Shown: positions 12,327-20,901 of the stretch, one piece after another | How positions within the stretch are numbered: position 1 is the first letter of the stretch | Layout of the letters: each line of letters opens with the position of its first letter | Assembly: GCF_000143415.4 (NCBI RefSeq) | Contig: NW_003314285.1 | Location: 148,896 to 212,895 of the forward strand | Direction of reading: 5' to 3' | DNA: 64,000 nt | From: Selaginella moellendorffii | Taxonomy: Eukaryota > Streptophyta > Lycopodiopsida > Selaginellales > Selaginellaceae | The notes under the pieces: generated by a model | Told to the model about the DNA's origin: nothing | The model's database searches: none | What the model saw: the letters and a program-made list of their open reading frames with translations, nothing else | Translations under genes and position numbers: made by a program

Positions 12327-12720
12327 TAAGGTTTCCAAACCTTTATATAGTATATAAATATAACAAAATTCAACTGCATTGAGGCACATGCCATTTTATT
12401 TTAAACAAGGAAATGTCTACTCAATCACTTCTCCTCCCCCTGCCACTGCTTCACCTCTCTCTTCTCCTTGTCATCGTCGTCCAATTTCTTTCCATCCTTT
12501 TAATATTGGCTCAGTTGCTCCGAGTCTAGGTGGAGCCCAAGTCCCCATTCAATCTTTACTTTCCCCTTATTAATAAAACAACTTCATAGACTTCCAATAA
12601 CATGCTGTAACACTTCTAGTATAATGCAAATCCTCTCAAAGAATTGTCTTTTAATATTAATACAATGGCATGGAACCCCATGCCATAATAAGTTACATTT
12701 TTAAATAAATACATGCCATC
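12327..12720. other. Left sub-terminal non-coding region of the element
   Basis: AT-rich sequence with no gene. It contains one palindrome copy at 12664-12685 and a half-site near 12712. Being downstream of the minus-strand unit, it probably holds that unit's 3' UTR. Confidence 0.5.
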
Positions 12721-14240
12721 TCAGACTGTTATTTTTTGCCTCCAACGCCTATACAATAATCTTGGAATTTCATCACTCTCCACACTATCAGGATTTAAAC
12801 CCAATAGTAATGCCATCTCTTCTCTAATACATCCACGCTCATGTTCAGTGGTCGAAGAACCCATCCGGTTGAGCAGATTATGGAGATGCAGATAGTGCTT
12901 GGCTAGACAATATACATGCCATAAATGATGACTGGTGTCTGTTCGATCAAATAGCTTCTGATATACCGTTCCATCTGCCATTTGGTTGATTTCTGCAGCC
13001 ACCTCCTGGACTGGCCGATTCTCTATCACCATCGCTCCAAGCCATTTTGCAAGGTCCCCCAGAACATACGGTTTCTTCTCCCTAGTTTCCATACTGCAAG
13101 ATATGGGGTGCACTACATATGTGTGCATGTTCGCTGCAGTTTTAATCGGCGAGTCATCGATGATGAGGATTTCACTTGACCTAGCAGTCCGGTTCATCAC
13201 TACAGCCTCTGGCTTGACGAAGATGGGCTTGCTACCCCTCACATGGACCATAGTCAAGCAATCCTCCTGCGTTAGGAGAAAGTCAAATGGTAATATTACT
13301 CACGTCTGATCGTGCATCATCTGTAGCAACGTTAATGCATTGTGGCGCATCATGGATGTCCAAACTCCCAATTGCAAATTGAACCCGGCCCTCTATTTTA
13401 AGTGTCGCATGGTCATTATTAGATCCCGCAGTTTCTCCCGTGTGATTAATGTGAATCTGTCTCTTTTGACCAACTTGCGACCGCAGGCTTTGGAGGGTGC
13501 AGTGACATTCAAGGACGAGCCACACTCATGGGAGAAAAGGACACCATTCAGATCAAAAACGATACAGTACCTTCGCCGTGACTCTGAAATGAAATGCGTC
13601 AGCATAAAAAATGGTACAAGTCAATTTTACCATCTACAATATTAGCAAATGGTGCTCCCGATGGTTGTTGAGAGGGTTTTGGTCGAGGAAACGTGAAGGG
13701 CGGAAATACTCTCCTCTGCAATGTGGGGTCAATCACATCCGATGGCGTGTGGGCACATGCCATTTCAGCTGTAGACTCTGGTACAACTGGCTCAACAGTG
13801 GCATGGGGTGGTTCCGATGGCGTGTGATCACACGCCATTTCAGCTGGTGCCTCCGTTGGCAAAGTGGACATGACCGAACAGGCAGCAGGGGCAGTGTAGG
13901 GAGGTTCCAACGGCGCGTAGTTAGACGATTGGGCACACGTTGAGTCCGTTGGAAATGAGGATACGACCGGCTCGGCGGCTGGGGCGGCCTCATGCGGGTC
14001 CAATGGCGCCTGGTCACCGTCAGTTGGATACGTGGACAAGATTGACTCAGTGGTATGGGCAGCATCAAGTGGAGCATGGTTAGCTTGCTTGGCGTTGATA
14101 TGGATAGTAGCCTCCACCAGCTCTGATGACTCTTGCAGGCAAGTAGAGTCCACTGGCGGATCCATATGCATGTCCAAATATCTCCCTTCGATTGAGATGG
14201 TATCCTCCCTACTGGCTACTAAAAACAAACTCATTAGCAC
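12721..14240 (-). pseudogene. FCP1/CTD-phosphatase-like HAD protein segment
   Basis: Read on the minus strand, a repeat-rich Pro/Thr/Ala segment (14240-13606) is followed by a HAD phosphatase domain. Exon 13560-13261 contains CIVFDLNGVLFSHECG (motif I in DxNG form) and GVWTSMMRHN (motif II). After a 36-nt intron, exon 13257-12721 contains KPIFVK and ILIIDDSPIKTAANM (motif III). This order is that of FCP1/SCP phosphatases, which act on the C-terminal domain of RNA polymerase II or similar targets; the substrate here is unknown. The usual DxDx(T/V) is DLNGV, so the second aspartate is replaced and activity is doubtful. An in-frame TAG at 13393-13395 breaks the domain. Predicted introns at about 13559-13605 and 13258-13293 keep phase. 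It may be the C-terminal part of one long gene starting near 18.1 kb. Confidence 0.7.
13599..14100 (-). repeat. Degenerate coding repeats containing the palindrome
   Basis: On the minus strand, a unit of about 30-35 codons recurs four to five times with forms such as ALPTE-MACDHTPSEPPHAT, STAEMACAHTPSD and DQAPLDPHEAAP. The MAC(D/A)HTPS part is encoded by the element's palindrome (at about 13742-13763 and 13828-13849), so here the motif is exonic rather than intronic. Confidence 0.6.
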
Positions 14241-15045
14241 ATTGAATCGACTATACTGTATTTACCATCAACTGCTATTGAGGAACTAGGACCGATATCA
14301 CTTGGGCGCACTGCTGATTCTGAAGGATTGGACATACGTTTCAACCCTTGCTTGGCACTATCCTTCTTCGACACTAAAGGCTAGAGTTTGTATCTTAATT
14401 CAACTGAATAATCTCTACTTACCATTTGCTCTGCGACCTACATGGACAATGTTAGAAATGGTAAAATGTTAGGAATGGATGTACTATTATTTACCTGATG
14501 GTTTGTCTTGTATGACCTTCCTCCGCTGCTCTTTGGCCACCTCAGGCTGGCCATTGTCGTCATCATCGTCGTCGTCATTATTGTGATCGTCACCATTGTG
14601 AGGACCATCCAAGTCCTCTTCGTCCTCCTCTTCTTCGTCCTCCTCTTCTTTGTCCTCCTCTTCGTCCTTCTGCTCTTCCTGCTCATTATCTTTCTCTGGC
14701 TCCTCATCCCCCTCCTACATTTCTTCCATAGGCTGCTCAGGCTGGATGGCTTGTTCTTCCAGGACCATCTTGGGAAAGTCATCTGGCCGAGTCTCCATCT
14801 CAAAATACAAGACATCCATAGCCTGTTTTAGTGCGTGACCTAGGACCGTATCCTCACCCGACTGTCTTAACATGGTTCTGCACGTTCTTGCACCCTTCGA
14901 AGACGACAAGATAAGAAAAACGTGGCCCTGACTTGAAAAGCATCCCTCATCCATTGTACCTCTCCATTGAGATTGGGGAAGGGGAGTCCGCCATAGGAAT
15001 CTGAGTCAGGAGGTGGTGACTGGCTGCTTTCACTCAGCCCTTGAT

Positions 15046-15092
15046 CTGCAATGAATGGCATGAGCACACACGCCATAACCGCGAGGCATTAC
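15046..15092 (-). other. 47-nt intron containing the palindrome
   Basis: On the minus strand GTAATGCCTCGCGG leads into the palindrome and ends CATTCATTGCAG. Confidence 0.7.
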
Positions 15093-15236
15093 CTATCATC
15101 TTTTCGTTGCCCTTCTTCCTTTTCGAATCAAACGCCTCTAATCCCGACGACTGTCCAACGTGCTTTCGCTTTTTATGACCACTGTCAGTTTGAGCTTGGC
15201 TGGTGCTTGCCTGTTTTGCCTTTGAAGAAGTGTCTC

Positions 15237-15285
15237 CTGCAAGGAATGGCATGAGACCACACGCCATTGCAAATATAATTTATAC
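15237..15285 (-). other. 49-nt intron containing the palindrome
   Basis: On the minus strand GTATAAATTATATTTGC leads into the palindrome and ends CCATTCCTTGCAG. Confidence 0.7.
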
Positions 15286-15375
15286 CTCCTTTTTTCCTAT
15301 TGCTTGTCTGTTTGTCCTTCTTCGACGCAACACCAGTGCGCTTTTCAGTCCTCGTGTCTGAATATTCACAACGAT

Positions 15376-15413
15376 CTATAATCAAAATGGCGTGAGGCCT
15401 CACGTGACCTTAC
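15376..15413 (-). other. 38-nt intron consisting largely of the palindrome
   Basis: On the minus strand it starts GTAAGGTCACGTGAGG and ends CCATTTTGATTATAG. At 38 nt it is near the lower size limit for plant introns, and 22-24 nt of it are the palindrome. Confidence 0.7.
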
Positions 15414-15550
15414 CTTGTGCAGGTTGTGAGCTCGGACCAACATGGGTATCTTCAACAGTAGCTGTTAACACTGTTTCAGCATCTGGGGGTGGCCACGCTC
15501 CTGCATACAGAGCTTGTGAGATAACATTTAAACTTAAAGTGCGTACTCAC

Positions 15551-18128
15551 CAGGTTCGTAGAGAAGATACTGTTTTTCTTTGGCAACTGTAATTATATGC
15601 TCCATTGAAGTCACCTCTTCAATGGAGTTTGTCACCGCAACACACGGGACACCCTTGAGTAGTGCGGCTCGAAAGAATAGTCCACCGCAGTTGTACTCGA
15701 CAACGCATTTGCCCTTGGAGTCAGAAGCAGGTGACCCACCCGCTATTGTGTTGAAGACCTAGCTGAGCATTTCCCATGCTGCACCTGGAGCTTTCTCTGG
15801 ATTCGAAAGCTCCATAGCCGTCTTCAGTTCCTCAGGCACGGGTAAATTGACCTCCCTCAGATCAATTCGATCGGCCTTGTCGAACGAAGCTGGGAAGTCA
15901 CTCCAGTCCCACTCTGCTACAGGACCAATAACAAGGGTGAGTGTGAAGATGCGGACATTTGTCGGTATCTTCTTCTTAGCCATTATCCCATGGATCTCCC
16001 GCATCTCCTTGCCTTTCAACCGAGCCTTCACCTCGTTCAAGGCCTTCTAAAACTTGTGATAGGATTCAGAGTCGTAGATCATATAGTGGACTAAAGATTC
16101 CACCTCCGCAAGTCCCACCATTAAGTCAATGATGGAGCTGACTTCGTCTGCATGAGTGATCTCCTCGTTTGTGAAGTCCATCACACAAAAGATGTTCTTG
16201 ACCTGCTCATCTCCGCGGGAAATGATGCTTCTCCACCTTTGATCCTCATCCGAATTCACGTATACCTGGTAAGGTTCTCGATAGGCCTCTGCTGTGGGGT
16301 CGAGTTGTTTCTGAAGCCGGCGGTCGACATCTCTCTTAATGAAATTTGGATACTGATCCAACTTCTCAGCTTTACTTTTCGTGGCATCCCGCAGTAGATT
16401 GATGAACTTGGGGGCCCCCTTCACGTACTCGTCGATGTCTTCATTTGACAACTCCAGCTCTTCCATCATCTCTTGCGTAGTGTCGATGCTCACCCTCTCC
16501 ACGGCCACTTGCTCGAAGATCCAATCCTTCAATAGCGCACGAGCTCTCAGAGTTGTGCACAAGTCCTCGTATGTCACAATATGGCCGGGAGTCATTTTGG
16601 TCTTGTTGAAGACTACCTCACCACGTAGAAGAGCATTAGCCACTGTCAGAAGGTCGTCATCGTCTAGAGACCGCGAGAAACGCAAGGCGTTGAGCTTCAA
16701 ATCATTGGGCTTCCGGCCGTCCTCCACACCCATTGAGTTTAGCAACTCCCCGTCATGGTACCTCCTCAGCACATCTACCCATTTGTCAAAAACAACTTTT
16801 GTCGTGAGTAGAATGTTATGGATGCTGAGTGTGTCATTGACCCCCAGTGTTTTCGAGAGAAGACTCGAGAATTCCTGCAATGGAAATGGCGTGAGGCCAC
16901 ATGCTATGCCACATGCAACGAGGCTTACCTGCCAGGCGCTAGTTGCTAGTGCACGTCCTTGTCCTGGTTTTTGTGGCTTCTTCAGTTGAACCTAGAGCTT
17001 CTGTGTTTGTGCCAATGTCTCGTGTAGACCCGATTTGTAGCATGTTTCTTGCTTGACATTCTGTGCATGGGAGATGTATATGATAGATCGGAGGGGCGAG
17101 TTGCCTTTTATCAGGCGGACAACTCTTGTCTTGAAGACTTTCTTCAGCTCCTCGCCCACCATAATATCCACAACTATCTCTTGCATCACCAAGCTAGAAT
17201 GCTGCCCGGAGATGGCATAGAACCGGATGTTCTGATCGTCCAACACCTTCCTATTGATCAAGTCTGGAAACCTCGTCTTGCCCTTCATTGTTCGGTAGTA
17301 GGGGATCACGTCTGCGATGTCGGGTGTTACTAGACTTGCCAGCATCTTCTGCTTCAGTTTCTCCACCCACTCATCAGATACTAGCCTGTGGTTGTATTTG
17401 CTTTGGATGTCGATACGGCTCACGTCGATTGTATATACTTTGTTGGAATAGTAACAAGTACTATTATCTGCGACGATTTTTGCTGCCTCTTCTTGCTCTT
17501 TCTGCTCTTTGCGGCTCTTCTTTTTGGTGGGTGTAGTGTTCGAACCCGAGGCAATGGCATCACCAAGTAGCTTCTTTTTTGGAGTAGGAGAGTCGGACGT
17601 CAGCTTGAGCTTGACCACCCTTTTCTGCTTCGGGGTAGTTTCCAGATCGACCCCCTTCCCCTTCGCTTCGCGAACTGGAGGCACTCTCAACGGCTCAATG
17701 TTGGAATATAGTTTTTGAACATCGCCGTAGGTGAGGTCCGTGGATTCCATGTGATCTTCATAGACCCGCAGCGTCTTTGAAATTGTGGGCCTCTTGGACA
17801 ACCTCTCCCTAGCTCCCTCTAGGAATTCCTCATAGCCGCTGCCCCCCTCCGGGAAGCCGCTAGGATGTGCAAGGTGGATCTTGAAGGCGAACGCTGTCTC
17901 TACCACAAGTGCCAGTCCATATTCTTGCATGGAACTGCATGGAGTGTCTGTCACTTGGATGAGGATCCCCATGCATTCTTTTCTCCCACCATCTGTGTTG
18001 TACAGCCTTAGATCCTCGCCTTCCATCCCAAAGTTCCAACTAGTGAGCTCCTCCCCCTTCTCTGCATCCATATTGACAGTGGCTGGAAGAAGAACGCAAT
18101 TCCTCGCCTGTTCAGAAATGCACAACAA
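15551..18128 (-). pseudogene. ParB/sulfiredoxin-like protein (N-terminal part of the minus-strand unit)
   Basis: Exon 18128-16929 begins near an MDAEKGEE start, then has a Lys/Ser-rich linker and a stretch with VYTIDVSRID and YAISGQHSSLVMQEI. The I-x-GQHS arrangement is reminiscent of the ParB/Srx fold, where this loop binds nucleotide or DNA. After a 54-nt intron (16875-16928) the exon 16874-15551 continues with a mostly helical, charged protein that I do not recognise (YHDGELLNSMGVEDGRKPND; later EYNCGGLFFRAALLKGVPC). TAG codons interrupt at 16992-16994, 16047-16049 and 15759-15761, with the frame continuing cleanly after each. The function within the element is unknown. The fold call is tentative; that this is a genuine decayed coding region is well supported. 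Confidence 0.6.
16875..16928 (-). other. 54-nt intron containing the palindrome
   Basis: On the minus strand it starts GTAAGCCTCG and ends CATTTCCATTGCAG, and about half of it is the palindrome. Splicing joins SAWQ to EFSSLLSK in frame. It is the clearest example of the palindromic mini-introns. Confidence 0.8.
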
Positions 18129-18440
18129 TTAGAGCTGACAGATGAAAAACTAGCAGCTGGAAATAACGTGAGGCCATACGCTATTCACCACTGCATCAGA
18201 TGTCTTGAGGCTGCATCCTAAGATGGCGTGAGGCTACATGCCATCTGTAACCGGACTGCACTCGAGAGCCCAATCGGTGCATGCCAATGTTGCTACTGAA
18301 TGGCATGTGGCCTCATGCCATTTTCTACTTGGCCTAAAAGACTTACCATTTGAAGCCAAATGGAGGCGTGACAATCGAGGCCGGACTCACTGGCGAATGT
18401 GCACTGTGTGTGCAGCGGATCGTAGCAGCAAGGCTACTCT
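18129..18440 (-). other. Probable 5' exons of the minus-strand unit with palindromic mini-introns
   Basis: Three palindromes at about 18162, 18222 and 18300 each sit between plausible minus-strand splice sites: GTAAGTC at 18346 to an AG at 18293-18296; GTTACAG to GATGCAG around 18207-18247; GTGAATAG at 18188 to an AG at 18150-18157. The remaining short exons have no clear frame, so this is probably 5' UTR or the start of the unit. Confidence 0.45.
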
Positions 18441-18730
18441 GCCACTTACAGTTGGAGAGTGGTGCTGAAATCTCCCGGGATGCCAAGTGGGCTGCGTGTG
18501 GGTGGCAGAGTGGGCGGCAAAGTTGGCGGTGAAGTTACAAACTGGGTGTGTCTTGAAGTGGACACCGATGCACACGAGCGCGATGCGAGCGCGAGTGTGA
18601 TGCAAGCGCGAGTGGACGCCGATGCACACGAGAAACCTGTAGAGAAGGTAGATGAGCGCGAATGTGAGCGTGATCGCGAGTGGGAGCGCGATGCGAGCGC
18701 GAGTACGAAGCAAAATGCAAAACCTAACCT
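18441..18730. repeat. GC-rich degenerate minisatellite
   Basis: Words such as GCGCGATGCGAGCGCGAGT and GTGGACACCGATGCACACGAG recur, most densely at 18560-18712. Long ORFs here in several frames on both strands are by-products of the CG-rich repeat and are not called as genes. Confidence 0.6.
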
Positions 18731-20110
18731 CACACGTGCGAAATGTCACGACGGTTGGTAATCCCGCAACGTCATCATTCCTCGGACTTGGGCGCCACCA
18801 TTAATTTCTGGATCGCCGCGCGCATGCATGCACGTGAAATCCAAAAGAAATCCGCAACGTCATCATTCCTCGGACTGCATGCACGCGAAATCCAAAAGAA
18901 AGATCATGATTGGGATATCATTTAATACCCTCGCTATATTTATACCATGCATGATTGGATATTCCAAAGCATCTTGTATTTCCAAAAATGCCAGATGTTC
19001 AAGTAAATAAAGAATGGTATACAATGTCCTTCTTGATGACCCTGCAAAGAAGCATCTCGATCGGACACCACATGAGACCACACAAGCCTTACAATGTTTC
19101 AGGGGCATTTGCCATAGATCCGACCGTTATTTTGCTCCAAGATTCTACAGTTTGGTGTGCATTGACCTTTCCATTGACACTGCAAAGGGACATCACAATC
19201 AGATGCGGGATCACAAGAAACCAACTTCACTAACTCTGGTTTCACGAAGATCTACGTAAAAAGTTATGAAATGAAAGGACCCTCTCTATTGAAATGTGTT
19301 TATGGTCCTAGGGGCATTGTGATATATCAAAGGATTTTGCATCAAGTTCTGTATTTGCATGTTTATCAAGCTACTGAATTGCTAAACCCTAAACCCTAAA
19401 CATGTGGCAAATGCTGCGTGAAGAAAGATGCCCTTTCTGGGCAAATGCTGTAAGAGGCAGATGCCGAGCAGATGTATCTCAGGCTAGCGAAGGGGACAAA
19501 CGAAAGCTAGCTATAAACATGACGGGATGCAAATAGATTACTAGGCTAGTCCTACGAAAATCAAAAACCATAATTGAAAACATTGAAAATGCAAAAAGAA
19601 AGGTTTATAATATTTTTTAATTTTAATCAACCAAAGGAATGTAAGTAGGGCATGTGTTTGTAAGTTTAAAAATGCCTCAACCACTTAAATTCCCAAGTAA
19701 ATAAAGCTGTTTCTATTTTTGGTACAGGTAAACTTTATAGCGTGTGGGCTCATGCAATTTTGAACCCAAAAATGCACCAAAAAATGCTCGACTAGCATTA
19801 TTCTTTGAATGGCATGTGGCTTTATATTGCCATAAATGGACGTACACACACAGCATAACTATTCCTTTACACGGCGAATAATCTTGGCGCGGATCGCTGA
19901 CATGGCATGGCAAAGTTCGAATCACTGACATGGCACAGCTGGATCAAGGCAAGGACATGATGTGACAAAGTTCAACCTCCGACAGCAAAGTCTAGAAGCT
20001 ACTCAGTTTGAAATTTGTCAGAGGAATCATAAGATCTGGTTTGTCAGAGGATTTGATGTGACGTTCAAGCATGTGTTATTTTTGAATTCTCGAACTCATT
20101 CCTAGGTCTA
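18731..20110. other. Non-coding interval between the divergent units
   Basis: No gene is supported. It contains two copies of CGCAACGTCATCATTCCTCGGACT (near 18767 and 18857), an interstitial telomere-like CCCTAAACCCTAAA at about 19386-19400, and palindrome copies near 19737 and 19808. Confidence 0.5.
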
Positions 20111-20345
20111 TCATTTTTGTGCGCCGTGTTCTTGGTTCCGCTGAGCGCAATGAGCACTGCTTGTGTAAGCGGCGTTGTGAGCTGTGGTTTATGCGTCTAC
20201 GAGCGGTTGTGGCATTGCGAGCGCCATTGCGAGCGGCAATTTATGCGAGTGGCAATTTGTGCGAGCGGCGCTACGAGCAGTTGCGGTGTTGCAAGCGGCT
20301 CTACGAGTAGTTGCGGTGTTGCAAGCGGCACTGTCTTTGGTGTGG
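20111..20345. repeat. Short GC-rich tandem repeats
   Basis: Units like GCGAGTGGCAATTTGTGCGA and AGTTGCGGTGTTGCAAGCGG repeat two to three times each at about 20218-20335. The open frames across them are repeat artefacts. Confidence 0.6.
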
Positions 20346-20518
20346 CTACCGCTTCCTCTTGATATTCGGCACTTGTGCTTCCTGGTATGTTCACCATGGA
20401 ATGGCTTAGGACCACATTTAGAAATGGCATTAGGCCACATGCCATCTTGGGCCCTTGCAATTTCATGGCTAGCGTATTGTCATGTATGTTTTTACTTGCC
20501 TGCAGCTGTGTGTATATC

Positions 20519-20734
20519 AAGATGGCATGAGGCCTTATGCCATCTTTGGCCCCTGCTAGCCTATTGCCATATTCCTTTTGCCTTGCTGCAACTATATATA
20601 TTTTTGTATGGGTGACTAGTCACGCACACAAAAATATATACAGTTGCAGCAAGGTAAAAGGAATATAGCAACAGGCTAGCAGGGGCCAAAGATAGCATGA
20701 GGCTTCATGCCATTAGTGGTACCACTAATGGCAT
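20519..20734. repeat. Large hairpin with nested palindromes
   Basis: Arms 20519-20607 and 20628-20714 are inverted copies of about 87 nt with only a few mismatches, around a short loop that itself holds the perfect palindrome GTGACTAGTCAC (20612-20623). Directly after it, 20707-20734 is a perfect 28-bp palindrome (ATGCCATTAGTGGT plus its complement). It lies upstream of the plus-strand transposase-like gene, between the divergent units. It could be a cruciform, a protein binding site, or a source of hairpin RNA. Confidence 0.85.
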
Positions 20735-20901
20735 CAGGGCTCATGCCAATTTTGTGAATGCGAAATTTCACGTGGGTGTCAATAGCATGTTTGAATAATG
20801 GCATGTGGCCTCATGCTATTGAGGTTGTTTGGTATGTTATGATTTAGGCCATTCTCCAATCATTTTTTGTATGGTCTTAACTTCTTTTCTGCACTTTCAG
20901 A

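Larger units (their letters stand above)
14495..15512 (-). pseudogene. Basic then highly acidic linker region of the minus-strand unit
   Basis: No known domain. Upstream exons (15512-15414, 15375-15286, 15236-15093) are Lys/Ser-rich (KKRKH, SKRKKG), like nuclear-localised disordered segments. The last part (about 14720-14500) is an extreme Glu/Asp run after an in-frame TAG at 14715-14717, ending PEVAKEQRRK before a GT donor at 14493-14494. Introns of 38, 49 and 47 nt (15376-15413, 15237-15285, 15046-15092) have clean GT/AG ends and each contains one palindrome. The frame change between 15045 and 14950 is unresolved, so the exon structure there is uncertain. Confidence 0.5.

Noticed and set aside
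14508-14831. Plus-strand hydrophobic ORF (Leu/Val/Phe-rich)
   Set aside because: Complement of the Glu/Asp tract on the minus strand; not a membrane protein.
17000-17400. ParB-like segment as bacterial contamination or horizontal insert
   Set aside because: It lies in an intron-containing unit with plant splice sites and the same palindromes as the rest of the element.
18387-18761. Arg/His-rich ORFs on both strands
   Set aside because: Produced by the GCGCGATGCGAGCGCGAG minisatellite.
19383-19401. CCCTAAA repeats as a telomere end
   Set aside because: Only about two units, inside the transposon; short telo-like words are common in plant DNA.
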